Below, piece by piece: positions 9,758-19,597 of a stretch of DNA of 64,000 bases (its first letter is position 1; each line of letters opens with the position of its first letter). Below the pieces are notes generated by a model. The model saw only the letters and a list, made by a program, of their open reading frames with translations. It ran no database searches and was not told the origin of the DNA. This DNA is from Actinomadura violacea (GTDB lineage Bacteria; Actinomycetota; Actinomycetes; Streptosporangiales; Streptosporangiaceae): assembly GCF_017573465.1 (NCBI RefSeq), contig NZ_JAGEPF010000005.1, forward strand, positions 310,001 to 374,000, read 5' to 3'. Position numbers and translations under genes: made by a program.

Positions 9758-11695
9758 ATGTTCGACAGCGTCCTGGTCGCCAACCGGGGTGAGATCGCCG
9801 TCCGCGTGTTCCGCACGCTGCGGCGGCTCGGGATCCGCGCGGTGGCCGTCCACACGGATGCGGACGCGGGCGCCCGCCACGTCCGCGAGGCCGACGAGGC
9901 GCTCCGCGTCCCGTCCTACCTCGACATCGACGCGGTGGTCGGCGCCGCGCGGACGGCGGGTGCGGCGGCCGTCCATCCCGGCTACGGGTTCCTGGCCGAG
10001 AACACCGCGTTCGCGCGGGCGTGCGGCGACGCGGGGCTGGTGTTCATCGGGCCGCCCGCGTCGGCGATCGAGGCGATGGGCGACAAGATCCGGGCGAAGC
10101 AGACGGTCGCGGCGGCGGGCGTCCCGGTCGTCCCCGGGCGGGACGAGCCGGGCCTGTCGGACGCCGAGCTGGAGGCCGCCGCGCTGGAGGTCGGCCTCCC
10201 GGTGCTGCTCAAGCCGTCGGCGGGCGGCGGCGGCAAGGGCATGCGGCTCGTCCGCGACGCGGCGGACCTGCCGGACGCGATCGCGTCCGCCCGCCGCGAG
10301 GCGCGCGGCTCGTTCGGCGACGACACGCTGCTCGCCGAGCGGTTCGTGGAGAACCCGCGGCACATCGAGATCCAGGTGTTCGCCGACACGCACGGCAACG
10401 CCGTCCACCTGGGCGAGCGCGAGTGCAGCCTGCAGCGCCGGCACCAGAAGATCGTCGAGGAGGCGCCGTCGCCGCTGCTGGACGAGGCGTCCCGCGCGCG
10501 GATGGGCGCCGCCGCCGTCGCCGCCGCGCAGGCGGTCGGGTACGTGGGCGCGGGGACGGTGGAGTACATCGTGTCCGCCGACCGCCCCGACGAGTTCTTC
10601 TTCATGGAGATGAACACCCGGCTGCAGGTCGAGCACCCCGTCACCGAGCTGGTCACCGGCCTTGACCTGGTCGAACTCCAGTTGCGGGTCGCGGCCGGCG
10701 AGCCGCTGCCGTTCGCGCAGGACGGCGTCCGCCTGGACGGGCATGCGATCGAGGCGCGCGTCTACGCCGAGGACCCGGCGCGCGGCTTCCTGCCGACCGG
10801 CGGCACGGTCCTGGCGCTCGGCGAGCCGGAGGGCGCCCGCGTCGACTCGGGTCTCGGCGTCGGGACGGAGGTCGGCGGGTCCTACGACCCGATGCTGGCG
10901 AAGGTGATCGTCCACGGCGCGGACCGCACGGAGGCGCTGCACCGGCTCGACCGCGCGCTCGCCGGGTACACGCTGCTGGGCGTCCCGACGAACGTGGCGT
11001 TCCTGCGCGCGCTGCTGAAGCACCCGTCCGTCGCGTCCGGCGACCTCGACACGGGCCTGGTGGAGCGCGCGCTCGACGAGCTGACCTCGGGCGGCGGCGT
11101 GCCGCCGGAGGTGCTCGCCGCCGCCGCGCTGGACCGGATGCTCGCCCTCGAACCCGCCGACGGCGACCCGTGGGCGATCCCGGACGGCTGGCGTCCCGGC
11201 GCGCACGCCTGGACGCCGTGGATCATCACCCCGTCCGGCGGCGAGCCCGTCGAGGTCCGCGTGCGGGGCCGCGCCGCGTCCGCGCAGGTGGCCATCGGCG
11301 ACGGCGAGGCGGTCGCCGCGTCGCTCACCGGCACGACGCTCACCTACGGCGGCCGAACGGTCTCGTTCACCGCGGCCCGCGACGGCCGCACCCTGTGGCT
11401 CGGCCGCGACGGGCACGCGTGGGCGCTCGCCGAGCACGTCAAGGCGGAGGGCGGCGCCGCGGCGGACGCGTCCGGCGACGGCGTGCTGCGCAGCCCGATG
11501 CCCGGCACCGTCCTGGCCGTCAAGGTCGGCGAGGGCGACCGGGTGGACGAGGGCCAGCCGCTCGTCGTCGTCGAGGCGATGAAGATGGAGCACACCGTCA
11601 CCGCGCCGCGCGCCGGTGTCGTGGCGCAGTTGCCGGCCCGCGCGGGCGCCCAGGTCGCCCTGGACGCGGTGCTGGCCGTGATCGAGGAGGCATGA
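9758..11695 (+). CDS. accA1: Acyl-CoA carboxylase alpha subunit (biotin carboxylase plus BCCP domain)
   Basis: Protein of 645 residues that carboxylates its own biotin with ATP and bicarbonate. Order of domains: biotin carboxylase ([17 protein letters not shown] at the start, [24 protein letters not shown]-grasp loop, [14 protein letters not shown] active site), a linker, and a biotin carrier domain whose EAMKMEH motif near residue 608-614 holds the biotinylated lysine. ATG 9758 is 8 bp after the beta subunit stop. The stop overlaps the next start region. It pairs with the preceding carboxyltransferase as in methylcrotonyl-CoA carboxylase. Confidence 0.92.
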   Translation: MFDSVLVANRGEIAVRVFRTLRRLGIRAVAVHTDADAGARHVREADEALRVPSYLDIDAVVGAARTAGAAAVHPGYGFLAENTAFARACGDAGLVFIGPPASAIEAMGDKIRAKQTVAAAGVPVVPGRDEPGLSDAELEAAALEVGLPVLLKPSAGGGGKGMRLVRDAADLPDAIASARREARGSFGDDTLLAERFVENPRHIEIQVFADTHGNAVHLGERECSLQRRHQKIVEEAPSPLLDEASRARMGAAAVAAAQAVGYVGAGTVEYIVSADRPDEFFFMEMNTRLQVEHPVTELVTGLDLVELQLRVAAGEPLPFAQDGVRLDGHAIEARVYAEDPARGFLPTGGTVLALGEPEGARVDSGLGVGTEVGGSYDPMLAKVIVHGADRTEALHRLDRALAGYTLLGVPTNVAFLRALLKHPSVASGDLDTGLVERALDELTSGGGVPPEVLAAAALDRMLALEPADGDPWAIPDGWRPGAHAWTPWIITPSGGEPVEVRVRGRAASAQVAIGDGEAVAASLTGTTLTYGGRTVSFTAARDGRTLWLGRDGHAWALAEHVKAEGGAAADASGDGVLRSPMPGTVLAVKVGEGDRVDEGQPLVVVEAMKMEHTVTAPRAGVVAQLPARAGAQVALDAVLAVIEEA

Positions 11696-12621
11696 TGGCG
11701 ACACCGCTGCCCGGCCTTCCCGACCGGGTCACGATCTACGAGGTCGGGCCGCGGGACGGGCTGCAGAACGAGAAGGCGATCGTCCCGGTCGAGGTGAAGT
11801 CGGAGTTCGTGACCCGGCTCGCCGGCGCGGGGCTGACCACGATCGAGACGACGAGCTTCGTCCATCCGAAGTGGGTGCCGCAGCTCGCCGACGCCGAGGA
11901 GCTGCTCGGCGTGCTCCCGCGCTCGGGGAACCTGCGGTACCCGGTGCTGGTGCCGAACGAGCGGGGCCTGGACCGGGCGCTCGCCAACGGCATCACCGAG
12001 ATCGCGATCTTCGGGAGCGCCACCGAGACGTTCGCCCGCCGCAACCTCAACCGGACCGTGGACGAGTCGCTCGCCATGTTCGCGCCCGTCGTGGAACGCG
12101 CGCGCGCCGAGGGCCTGTGGGTGCGCGCCTACGTGTCGATGGTGTGCGGCGACCCGTGGGAAGGCGATGTCCCGATCGAGCAGGTCGTGTCCGTCGCGTC
12201 CCGGATGATGGAGCTCGGCTGCTCCCAGCTCAGCCTCGGCGACACGATCGGCGTCGGCACGCCGGGGCACGTCACCGCGCTGATCGAGGCGCTGGTCGCG
12301 GCCGGGATCGGCACCGACCGGCTCGCCGTGCACTTCCACGACACCTACGGGCAGGCGCTCGCCAACACCCTCGCCGCGCTGCGCGCCGGCGTCACCGTCG
12401 TGGACGCCTCGGCGGGCGGCCTCGGCGGCTGCCCGTACGCCGAGAGCGCCACCGGCAACCTGCCCACCGAGGACCTCGTCTGGATGCTGGACGGCCTCGG
12501 CGTCGAGACCGGCGTCGACCTCGCGGCGCTCGCCGCCACCAGCCGCTGGATGGCCGAGCGGCTCGGCCGCCCGAGCCCGTCCCGCGTCGTCCAGGCCCTG
12601 TCACCCACCACGGAGAAATGA
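11695..12621 (+). CDS. mvaB: Hydroxymethylglutaryl-CoA lyase
   Basis: HMG-CoA lyase of 308 residues that splits 3-hydroxy-3-methylglutaryl-CoA into acetyl-CoA and acetoacetate, the last step of leucine degradation. Motifs: EVGPRDGLQNE (metal and catalytic Arg/Asp), SLGDTIGVGTP, HFHDTYGQALAN (metal histidines), and GGLGGCPYAESATGN with the signature cysteine. Two ATG codons stand in tandem at 11692 and 11695. The second is chosen because AGGAGG ends at 11690 and leaves it the better spacing. The operon lacks the methylglutaconyl-CoA hydratase that should act just before this enzyme, so that gene must lie elsewhere. Confidence 0.92.
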   Translation: MATPLPGLPDRVTIYEVGPRDGLQNEKAIVPVEVKSEFVTRLAGAGLTTIETTSFVHPKWVPQLADAEELLGVLPRSGNLRYPVLVPNERGLDRALANGITEIAIFGSATETFARRNLNRTVDESLAMFAPVVERARAEGLWVRAYVSMVCGDPWEGDVPIEQVVSVASRMMELGCSQLSLGDTIGVGTPGHVTALIEALVAAGIGTDRLAVHFHDTYGQALANTLAALRAGVTVVDASAGGLGGCPYAESATGNLPTEDLVWMLDGLGVETGVDLAALAATSRWMAERLGRPSPSRVVQALSPTTEK

Positions 12622-13769
12622 TGATCGACTTCAAGCTCACCGACGAGCAGGAGGAGCTGCGGCGCACCGTCGAGCGGTTCGCGCGCGAGACCGTCGCCCC
12701 GGTGATCGGGGACCTGTACGAGCGCGGCGAGTTCCCGTACGACATCGTCGCGGCGATGGGCAAGATGGGGCTGTTCGGGCTGCCGTTCCCCGAGGAGCAC
12801 GGCGGGATGGGCGGCGACTACTTCGCGCTCTGCCTGGCGCTGGAGGAGCTGGCGCGGGTCGACTCGTCGGTGGCGATCACGCTGGAGGCGGGCGTCTCGC
12901 TCGGCGCGATGCCGGTCTACCGGTTCGGGTCGGACGAGCAGAAGGCGCGCTGGCTGCCGATGCTGACCTCGGGTGAGAAGCTCGCCGGGTTCGGGCTGAC
13001 CGAGCCGGGCGGCGGCTCGGACGTCCCGGGCGGGATGCGCACCACGGCCCGGCTGGACGGCGACTCGTGGGTGATCAACGGGTCGAAGGCGTTCATCACC
13101 AACTCCGGCACCGACATCACCGCGTTCGTGACCGTCACCGCGTTCACCGGCGACGGCGAGATCTCCACGATCATCGTGCCGAGCGGCACGCCGGGGTTCA
13201 CGGTCGGCCGCAAGTACTCCAAGGTCGGCTGGTCGTCGTCGGACACCCGGGAGCTGGCGTTCGACGACGTCCGGGTCCCGGCGGAGAACCTCGTCGGGGA
13301 GCGCGGCCGCGGCTACGCGCAGTTCCTGCGGATCCTGGACGAGGGCCGGATCGCGATCGCCGCGCTGTCGGTGGGCCTGGCGCAGGGCTGCGTGGACGAG
13401 TGCCTGCGCTACGCGGGCGAGCGGCAGGCGTTCGGCCGGGAGATCGGCCGCTACCAGGCGATGCAGTTCAAGATCGCCGACATGGAGGTCCGCGCGCACA
13501 CGGCCCGCCTCGCCTACTACGCGGCGGCGGCGAGGATGCTGGCGGGCGAGCCGTTCAAGAAGGAGGCGGCGATCGCCAAGCTCGTCGCGTCGAACGCGGC
13601 GATGGACAACGCCCGCGACGCGACGCAGGTCTTCGGCGGCTACGGCTTCATGAACGAGTACGCGGTCGGCCGCTTCTACCGCGACGCGAAGATCCTGGAG
13701 GTCGGCGAGGGGACGTCGGAGGTCCAGCGGATGCTGATCGCCCGCGCCCTCGGCCTGCCCGCCTCCTGA
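12621..13769 (+). CDS. Acyl-CoA dehydrogenase, isovaleryl/branched-chain type by context
   Basis: FAD enzyme of 382 residues that puts the alpha-beta double bond into an acyl-CoA. Family motifs: GFGLTEPGGGSDVPG, INGSKAFITNSG, RQAFGREIGRYQAMQFKIAD, and QVFGGYGFMNEYAVGRFYRD. The motif EVGEGTSEVQ places a glutamate where MCAD- and SCAD-type enzymes keep their catalytic base. Human isovaleryl-CoA dehydrogenase has no Glu there, so the exact substrate is open. ATG 12621 is one codon after another ATG and overlaps the stop of the lyase gene by one base. Last gene of the operon, followed by a strong hairpin. Confidence 0.88.
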   Translation: MIDFKLTDEQEELRRTVERFARETVAPVIGDLYERGEFPYDIVAAMGKMGLFGLPFPEEHGGMGGDYFALCLALEELARVDSSVAITLEAGVSLGAMPVYRFGSDEQKARWLPMLTSGEKLAGFGLTEPGGGSDVPGGMRTTARLDGDSWVINGSKAFITNSGTDITAFVTVTAFTGDGEISTIIVPSGTPGFTVGRKYSKVGWSSSDTRELAFDDVRVPAENLVGERGRGYAQFLRILDEGRIAIAALSVGLAQGCVDECLRYAGERQAFGREIGRYQAMQFKIADMEVRAHTARLAYYAAAARMLAGEPFKKEAAIAKLVASNAAMDNARDATQVFGGYGFMNEYAVGRFYRDAKILEVGEGTSEVQRMLIARALGLPAS

Positions 13770-13774
13770 CGCGG

Positions 13775-13810
13775 GAGCGGGAGAGGGGGCGCGCGCCCCC
13801 TCCCCCGCTC
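13775..13810. terminator. Strong GC hairpin between convergent genes, bidirectional terminator
   Basis: GAGCGGGAGAGGGGGC pairs with GCCCCCTCCCCCGCTC with one imperfect position around a GCGC centre. It lies between the end of the acyl-CoA dehydrogenase gene and the end of the convergent marR gene. Confidence 0.7.
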
Positions 13811-14255
13811 ACTGGACGAGGCGGTCGAGGACGGTGAAGGCGCGCAGGACCGTCTCGCGCTCCTCCTCGGTGCAGCGGTCCTGGAGGGCGCGGCTCAGCC
13901 ATTCGTCGCGGGCCTGCCGGGAGCCCTCGACCCATTCGCGTCCGGCGTCGCTCGGCGTGACGAGCTGGCGGCGGCCGTCCTGCGGGTCGGGGTCGCGGCG
14001 GATCAGGCCGCGCTCCTCCAGCGCGCCGAGCGTGGCGGCCATGGACTGCGGGCGGACCCGCTCGGCGGCGGCCAGCGCGCTGGCGGTGGTCGCGCCGTCC
14101 TTGAGCAGCCGGCTGAGCACCGCCGCCTGCGACGGTGTGAGATCGTGGGCTCCGCCGATCTCGCGCAGCCTGCGGCGCAGCCGGCTGAACACGACCCGCA
14201 CCTCCTGGGCGGCGCGGGCGGCCGACGGGGAGATGGGCTCGACGCTGTCGCTCAT
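13809..14255 (-). CDS. MarR-family transcriptional regulator
   Basis: Protein of 148 residues with the winged-helix MarR fold: AHDLTPSQAAVLSRLLKDG, then ATTASALAAAERVRPQSMAATLGALEERGLIRR (recognition helix) and RRDPDPQDGRRQLVTPSDAG (wing). It is 18 bp downstream of the MFS exporter gene on the same strand, so the two are probably co-transcribed and the regulator likely controls exporter expression in response to the exported compound. No strong Shine-Dalgarno precedes the ATG. No operator could be placed with confidence. Confidence 0.88.
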   Translation of the reverse strand: MSDSVEPISPSAARAAQEVRVVFSRLRRRLREIGGAHDLTPSQAAVLSRLLKDGATTASALAAAERVRPQSMAATLGALEERGLIRRDPDPQDGRRQLVTPSDAGREWVEGSRQARDEWLSRALQDRCTEEERETVLRAFTVLDRLVQ

Positions 14256-14273
14256 GGACCCAGGGTAAATTAT

Positions 14274-15644
14274 TCAGTCCAACCTGTCCAGTTCAACCTG
14301 ATCAATACGGGGACGCGCCCGGCCCGCGAGCCCAGCCGCCGCGACGGTGGCCGCGGCCACCGCGACCAGCACGGACCCGGTCGCGGTCAGCGTCCCCAAG
14401 GTGCCGAAGACCGCCACGCCGAGCGCGGTGCCGGTCTGCCGCGCGGCGTTGAGCGCGCCCTGCCCCGTCGCCGCGAGCCGCAGCGGGACGGCGGCGGCCA
14501 TGTCGGCGATGCACGCCGGGATCGCCAGCGGGCTCCCGGTCCCGACCAGTACCTGGACGGCGAACACCGCCCACAGCGACGTCCCGCCTTCCGCGAGGAC
14601 GAGCCCGCCCAGCACGTCGAGCGCCATCCCCGCGAGCATCACGCGCCGCGCCCCGAACCGGACGACGAGCCGCCCCGTGACCATCGGGACGAACGCCACC
14701 GGGACGGTCATCGGCAGGAACGCCAGCCCCGCCTGCAAAGCGGTCATCCCCCGCGCGTCCACCATCCACTGCGTCAGCGTGAACAGCAGGCCGTAGTAGA
14801 CGAGCTGGGACGCGACCGCGACGACCAGGTCCACGCGGACCCGGCGCAGCGCCATCAGCGCGGGCGGCAGCACCGGTGACGCGGCCCTGCGCTGCGTCAC
14901 CGGGAGCACCCCGACGGAGGCGAGCGCGGCGAGCAGCGCGACCGCGGGCGTGACCCGCAGCCAGCCGCGCGTCCCCGCGTCCACCAGCCCGAACGTCAGC
15001 GCGGTGAGCCCGGCGACCGACAGCAGCAGCCCCGCCCGGTCGATCGGGCGCGCCGCTCCCGACCGGTGCCCGCTCAGCCCGCGCGACGCCGCGAGCGCCA
15101 GCGCCGCGACGGGGACGTTCACCAGGAACACCGGCCGCCATCCGGCGAGCGACACCAGCGCGCCGCCGAGCACCGGGCCCGCCACGATGCCGAGCCCGGT
15201 GATCGAGACGAGCGCGCCGATCCGGCGGGACCGCTCGCCGGGGTCGGGGTAGAGGGCGGCGAGCAGCGCCATCGACGCGGGCACCAGCCCGGCGGCGGGC
15301 ACGCCGAGCAGCGCCCGCCCTCCGATCACGAAGCCGACGCCGGGCGACGCGGCGCAGAGCAGCGAGACGGCGGCGAACGCGGCGAGCGCCGCCCGGTACA
15401 CCCGGCGCGGGCCCCACCGGTCGGCGACCGAGCCGGACGCGAGCATCAGCCCGGCGAGGACCACCGTGTAGGCGTCCACCGCCCACGGCAGCGCCGCCGC
15501 GGGCGCGTGCAGGTCGCGCCCCATGCCGGGCAGCGCCACGTTGAGGATCGTCGCGTCCATCGCGATCATGAAGTTGCCGGCCGCGAGGCCGGCGAACCGG
15601 GCCGGGGCGCCCCGCCGGACCGGTGGGCTGTCGAGGATCGTCAT
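14274..15644 (-). CDS. MFS drug exporter, DHA2 (14-helix) type
   Basis: Proton-driven multidrug efflux protein of 456 residues with about 14 hydrophobic segments. Seen: AMDATILNVALP in helix 1 (acidic residue typical of DHA2), motif A-like GSVADRWGPRRVY, motif C-like GLGIVAGPVLGGALVSLAGWRPVFLVN. ATG at 15644 is preferred over GTG at 15650 because GCGAGGG sits 8 nt upstream. Divergent from a LysR regulator, with an inverted repeat in the gap, and followed by a MarR gene, so it may answer to two regulators. Confidence 0.85.
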   Translation of the reverse strand: MTILDSPPVRRGAPARFAGLAAGNFMIAMDATILNVALPGMGRDLHAPAAALPWAVDAYTVVLAGLMLASGSVADRWGPRRVYRAALAAFAAVSLLCAASPGVGFVIGGRALLGVPAAGLVPASMALLAALYPDPGERSRRIGALVSITGLGIVAGPVLGGALVSLAGWRPVFLVNVPVAALALAASRGLSGHRSGAARPIDRAGLLLSVAGLTALTFGLVDAGTRGWLRVTPAVALLAALASVGVLPVTQRRAASPVLPPALMALRRVRVDLVVAVASQLVYYGLLFTLTQWMVDARGMTALQAGLAFLPMTVPVAFVPMVTGRLVVRFGARRVMLAGMALDVLGGLVLAEGGTSLWAVFAVQVLVGTGSPLAIPACIADMAAAVPLRLAATGQGALNAARQTGTALGVAVFGTLGTLTATGSVLVAVAAATVAAAGLAGRARPRIDQVELDRLD

Positions 15645-15691
15645 GGCCACGACCCTCGCGGCCGGCCGCCGCGCCCGACAGGCCGTGGATC

Positions 15692-15718
15692 CGATGGGGC
15701 CATCGAAAAGTCCGATGG
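15692..15718. promoter_or_regulatory. LysR-type operator between the MFS and LysR genes
   Basis: CCATCG (15700-15705) and CGATGG (15713-15718) form an inverted repeat with a 7-nt spacer that contains a T-N11-A core. An extra CGATGG half-site lies at 15692-15697. The element sits between divergent lysR and MFS genes, the usual place for LysR control of both itself and its target. Confidence 0.65.
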
Positions 15719-15730
15719 CATAATCCGGGC

Positions 15731-16648
15731 GTGGATTCGCGCTACCTCCGGGCCTTCGTCGCCGTGGCGGAGACCGGCGGCATCTCCGCCGCCGCCGAAC
15801 GCCTCGGCTACGCCCAGTCGAGCCTCAGCACGCAGCTGCGCCGGCTGGAGGACGACCTCGGCGTCCCCGTCCTGGCCCGCACCAGCACCGGCACCGCCCT
15901 CACCGACGCGGGCCGCCGCCTGCTCCCCTACGCGGTGCAGTCCCTCGACCTGGAGGACCGGATGCGCCGCGCCGCCCGCGACGTGGCCCCGCGGCTGCGC
16001 GTCGGCGCCCTCGACTGCCTCGCCGACGAGTGGACGACCGACCTGCTCGCCGCCTTCCAGCACGGCGCCGCCGGGCCGGGCACGGCCTGCGAGGTCGACC
16101 TGTCCGTCGGCGACCGCGCGTTCCTCGCCGCCGGGCTGGAAGCGGGCCGCCTCGACCTGGTGTTCGTCTACGACAACGGCGTCCCCGCCACCGGCCCGCA
16201 CGAGATCGTCGACGAGGACCGCGTCGTCCTGGTCGCCGCGCCCGAGCACCCGCTCGCGAAGGCGTCGCCGCTGGACCCCGCCGCGCTGATGTCGGCGGAG
16301 TTCCTCATCGTCAACCCCGAGTGCACGTCGGAGATGCTGACCCGCCGCTACGGCCGCGCCCTCGGCCCGGACACCCGCATCGGCATGGCCACCGGCTCCC
16401 TCGCCGCGCTGCGCCGGATGGCCGCGCTCGGCCGCGGCGTCGCGCTCATCCCCGAGATGGCCGTCCGCGCCGAGCTCGACGCGGGCGACCTCGTCCGGCT
16501 CGACCCCGCCGTCGACGACGTCACCGCCGTCCACATCGAGGCCCGCTGGCGGCCCGGCGCCGAACCCCTGGTCCGGCCGCTCGTCGCGCTCGCCCGCAGG
16601 TCCGCGGGCCTGGTGTCCGCCGCCGCGGGCCCGGGCCGGCCGGCTTGA
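15731..16648 (+). CDS. LysR-family transcriptional regulator
   Basis: Protein of 305 residues. The winged helix-turn-helix occupies residues 1-60: MDSRYLRAFVAVAETGGISAA, AERLGYAQSSLSTQLRRLED, LGVPVLART. The rest is a periplasmic-binding-protein-like effector domain. GTG at 15731 gives the canonical LysR N-terminus. It faces the MFS exporter across a T-N11-A inverted repeat and probably controls it. The effector is unknown. Confidence 0.9.
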   Translation: MDSRYLRAFVAVAETGGISAAAERLGYAQSSLSTQLRRLEDDLGVPVLARTSTGTALTDAGRRLLPYAVQSLDLEDRMRRAARDVAPRLRVGALDCLADEWTTDLLAAFQHGAAGPGTACEVDLSVGDRAFLAAGLEAGRLDLVFVYDNGVPATGPHEIVDEDRVVLVAAPEHPLAKASPLDPAALMSAEFLIVNPECTSEMLTRRYGRALGPDTRIGMATGSLAALRRMAALGRGVALIPEMAVRAELDAGDLVRLDPAVDDVTAVHIEARWRPGAEPLVRPLVALARRSAGLVSAAAGPGRPA

Positions 16649-16671
16649 CGGGAGCGGGGCGCCGTCCGACG

Positions 16672-17361
16672 ATGTCGATCATGGCGACGGAGGACGGGCG
16701 GCGGGCCGGGACGGGTCCCGGCGAGATCGCGGACGACGGCTCGGCGGTCGAGTTCTACGCGGCGCTGCCGCCGGACGTGCCGAGCGCGGCGCTCGTCCAC
16801 ACGGCGATCCCGGCCGGCACGCCGGTCCTGGAGCTGGGCGCGGGCGCCGGGCGCGTCACCCGCCCCCTGATCGACTTCGGTCACCCGGTGACGGCGGTGG
16901 ACGGCTCCGCGGCGATGCTCGCCCGGATCGAGGGCGCGCGCACCGTGTGCTCGCCGATCCAGGAACTGGACCTGCCGGAGCGGTTCGGCTGCGTGCTGCT
17001 GATGTCGTTCCTGGTCAACTACGGTGACCGGGACACCCTCCTCGCGACCTGCCGGCGCCACGTCCGGCCGGACGGCGTGGTGATCGTCCAGCGCGATACC
17101 GACGGCCGCTGGCGCGACGACGCGCCCCGCGCATGGGAGCGCGGTGGCGTCCACTACCGGAAGGCGTACGTCGAGCATCCGGAGCCCGGGGTCGTCGTGG
17201 CGACGATGGAGTACCGGATCGGCGAGCGCCGCTGGACGCACACCTTCACGACCCGGCGCCTCGGCGACGAGGACCTGCCCGCGGTGCTGGAGGCGGCGGG
17301 CCTTCGCCTCGACGGCTTCCTTGACGACGACGGCGCCTGGTTCACCGCGCGCCCCCGCTGA
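16672..17361 (+). CDS. Class I SAM-dependent methyltransferase
   Basis: Protein of 229 residues with a Rossmann methyltransferase fold. Motif I is VLELGAGAGRVTRPL near residue 55-68, followed by the acidic VDGSAAML strand and VLLMSFLVNYGD. Nothing in the sequence tells the substrate. ATG 16672 is used; an in-frame ATG at 16681 is also possible. It follows the LysR gene by 23 bp and may be co-transcribed with it, but no functional link is evident. Confidence 0.8.
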   Translation: MSIMATEDGRRAGTGPGEIADDGSAVEFYAALPPDVPSAALVHTAIPAGTPVLELGAGAGRVTRPLIDFGHPVTAVDGSAAMLARIEGARTVCSPIQELDLPERFGCVLLMSFLVNYGDRDTLLATCRRHVRPDGVVIVQRDTDGRWRDDAPRAWERGGVHYRKAYVEHPEPGVVVATMEYRIGERRWTHTFTTRRLGDEDLPAVLEAAGLRLDGFLDDDGAWFTARPR

Positions 17362-17435
17362 CCTCCCCGCCGCTTTGTCGGACCCGTGCGCCACATTGGT
17401 CCATCGAAAGCGGAACCGATGCGTGCGGAGAACCG

Positions 17436-18005
17436 ATGGACGAGCGGGCTTGGTGGGACCTGATCGAGGACGCGCGGGCCGCGGCGGGCGGGCACGCCGA
17501 CGACCGCGACTCCCCCGACGACCCGCTGATCGGCCTGGTCACCGACCGGCTCCTCGCGCTGGACGGCCCCGGCATCGTCGCGTTCGACGCCGCCCTCACC
17601 CGGGTCCTCGACGCGGCGTACCGGTGGCCCCTCTGGAACGCCGCCTACCTCATCGAAGGCGGCTGCGGCGACGACGGCTTCATGGACTTCCGCGCCGGGC
17701 TCGCGCTGCTGGGACGCGAGGTGTTCACCCGCGCCGTCGACGATCCCGACTCGCTGGCCGACGTCCCCACGGTGGTGCGGATGGCCAAGGAGGACAAGGG
17801 CTGGATAGGCGCGGAGGGCCTGCTCTATGCGGCCGTCAACGCCTACGAGCGCGTCATCGGAGGGCGCGAGTCGTTCGACACGGCGGTGGAAACGGCCTTG
17901 CGCTCGATGCGGAGTCTCGAACACCCCCTGGGCGAGAGCTGGGACGTCGAGGACGACGCCGAGACCCGGCGCCGCCTGCCCCGCCTCGCCGAGTTGTTCC
18001 TCTGA
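17436..18005 (+). CDS. DUF4240 domain protein
   Basis: Protein of 189 residues matching the actinobacterial DUF4240 pattern: an N-terminal WWDLIEDARA, then LDGPGIVAFDAALTRVLDAAYRWPLWNAAYLIEGGC and DDGFMDFRAGLALLGREVF. The family has no proven function. It is cytosolic, with no signal or membrane segment. ATG is preceded by GGAG. It converges with the next gene, with only 3 bp between the stops. Confidence 0.8.
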   Translation: MDERAWWDLIEDARAAAGGHADDRDSPDDPLIGLVTDRLLALDGPGIVAFDAALTRVLDAAYRWPLWNAAYLIEGGCGDDGFMDFRAGLALLGREVFTRAVDDPDSLADVPTVVRMAKEDKGWIGAEGLLYAAVNAYERVIGGRESFDTAVETALRSMRSLEHPLGESWDVEDDAETRRRLPRLAELFL

Positions 18006-18008
18006 ACG

Positions 18009-19454
18009 TCAGTGCTCGGTGTTCTTGTAGACCTTCGGTTTCTCCGCCTTGCCGGGGAAGACGACGAGCAGGTGGTGCTCTCTCGGCGGTTCGTCCATTG
18101 TCGCCTCGGGCGCGTTTCTCCCCCTGACGTAAATGCGGATCCGGTAGCGGCCGGGCCCGGCGGCGTTCACCGCCGGAAAGGGAAGCAGACCGTCCATCGA
18201 CATCAGACGTGCCCGGCCGCGCGGGTTGTCGACCCCGACCTCCTCGACGCGGTCCCAGCCCCTCGGCGCGAGCGGCGGCGCCTTCCTGTACACGCGGACG
18301 GTCAGGCAGAGCGGCCCCTCGGTCCCCGCGATCACCGTGGCCCCATGGCCCGCGCTCGCGATCAGCCCTTCCTTGATGGCGGGGTCGAAGGAGGCGCCGA
18401 GGCCGTCGCCCTCGTCCTCGACCGTGTAGCTCCCGCTCTCATCCCCGTCGATGACGTGCGTGGCCTGGCGGACCGGTCCGAACCCCTTCGGAACTCCGCG
18501 CCGGCAGAACGCCTCGGCCTTCGCCCTTTCCCGTTGATATCTCGTGTGGAGGGCGGCCAGCGAACGCTGTTGGGCCGCCTGCCGTTCGTCCGCTTTTCCT
18601 GGGCACAGGTATGCCATGTCCTGGAGTGAGACGGGGGCGATGCCCGGCCGCACTCCGTTCGTCATCGGCTCTTCGCCGCGGCATGCGCGGCGTCCGGCCT
18701 CGATCTGTTCGGCGTCGGAAAGCGAGTCATGGCGCATGGGTCCGCCCGAGTAGCCCATGAGGAAGCCGCGGCGCGAGCAGAGGAAGGCGATCTGCCTCTC
18801 GTGCCGCGACAGGCTCGCCATCGCCGCCGTGAAGGACGTCCGCTCGGACGCGGCGGCGTATTTCACACGCCGGCATTCGTCCTCGCTCGTCCCGTACCTG
18901 CGCGGAAGCTCCCGGTCCGCGGCGACGGACAGCAGGAGCCCGGCGGCGACCGTCCCGCCGACCAGGCGGACGGTCCGGCGGCCGGGCCGGCAGGTGGACG
19001 CGAGGATCAGGAGTACGGGCACCGCCGCGAAGATCCAGCGCGCCACCTCCCAGCCGCCGAAAGGCAGCCACATTCGCGTGCATTGCGTCCCCCAGCGCGC
19101 CACGTCGTATCCGTAGAGGACCGGTTCGGGCAGCGTCACCGCCCCGAGAAGCAGCGCCGCCGCCCATCCGATGGCGCGGCGCCGGACCAGCAGCCAGAGC
19201 AGGAACGCCGGAAGGACCACCAGGATCGGCCAGGTGTGCAGGAGCCGGTAACCAGGGAAGGACCAGAGCCTGATCTGGTGCCAGAAACCTTGGCAGGCAC
19301 CGATGCTGGTCAGCCCGACCCCGAAGGAGAGCCTGGACGTCGCCGGCCCGAGCAGCGAGGTGCCGGCTTTCTCCAGGCCCGGTTCCGCGGTAATCGCGAC
19401 GGCGACGATCCATAGCCGCATCTGTGCGCGCTGGCTCCATTGAGACACAGCCAC
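18009..19454 (-). CDS. Hypothetical membrane protein with C-terminal soluble domain
   Basis: Protein of 481 residues that I do not recognise. The first 190 residues contain about four hydrophobic segments (for example LLHTWPILVVLPAFLLWLLV, AALLLGAVTLPEPVLYG, FAAVPVLLILAS). The remaining 290 residues look soluble, rich in Arg/Glu, with several cysteines (DECRRVKYAA, RRACRGEEP, AYLCPGKAD) that may form disulphides outside the cell. Its base usage is slightly less extreme than that of its neighbours. The start is the first ATG of the open frame; a later start is possible. Confidence 0.65.
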   Translation of the reverse strand: MAVSQWSQRAQMRLWIVAVAITAEPGLEKAGTSLLGPATSRLSFGVGLTSIGACQGFWHQIRLWSFPGYRLLHTWPILVVLPAFLLWLLVRRRAIGWAAALLLGAVTLPEPVLYGYDVARWGTQCTRMWLPFGGWEVARWIFAAVPVLLILASTCRPGRRTVRLVGGTVAAGLLLSVAADRELPRRYGTSEDECRRVKYAAASERTSFTAAMASLSRHERQIAFLCSRRGFLMGYSGGPMRHDSLSDAEQIEAGRRACRGEEPMTNGVRPGIAPVSLQDMAYLCPGKADERQAAQQRSLAALHTRYQRERAKAEAFCRRGVPKGFGPVRQATHVIDGDESGSYTVEDEGDGLGASFDPAIKEGLIASAGHGATVIAGTEGPLCLTVRVYRKAPPLAPRGWDRVEEVGVDNPRGRARLMSMDGLLPFPAVNAAGPGRYRIRIYVRGRNAPEATMDEPPREHHLLVVFPGKAEKPKVYKNTEH

Positions 19455-19550
19455 CTGACCCTAGTGAACGACAAGCTCCCTTTCGCCACCTTTCCCGTGA
19501 CTGCGCACAGCGACGAAGCGGACACCCTCCGACATAGAATCTCTTATAGC

Positions 19551-19597
19551 TTGACAGCTAATACCATTAGCCATAACTTGTAGCTAACGCCATTAGC
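19551..19597 (+). promoter_or_regulatory. Promoter with twin GCTAA-N5-TTAGC operators
   Basis: GCTAATACCATTAGC (19557-19571) and GCTAACGCCATTAGC (19583-19597) are palindromes of the same type, 26 bp apart. A TTGACA at 19551-19556 with TAACTT 17 bp later is a plausible promoter whose spacer is covered by the first operator. The second operator abuts the Shine-Dalgarno CAGGAGG. This is a repressor-controlled promoter for the DUF4260 gene. The regulator is not encoded next to it. Confidence 0.65.
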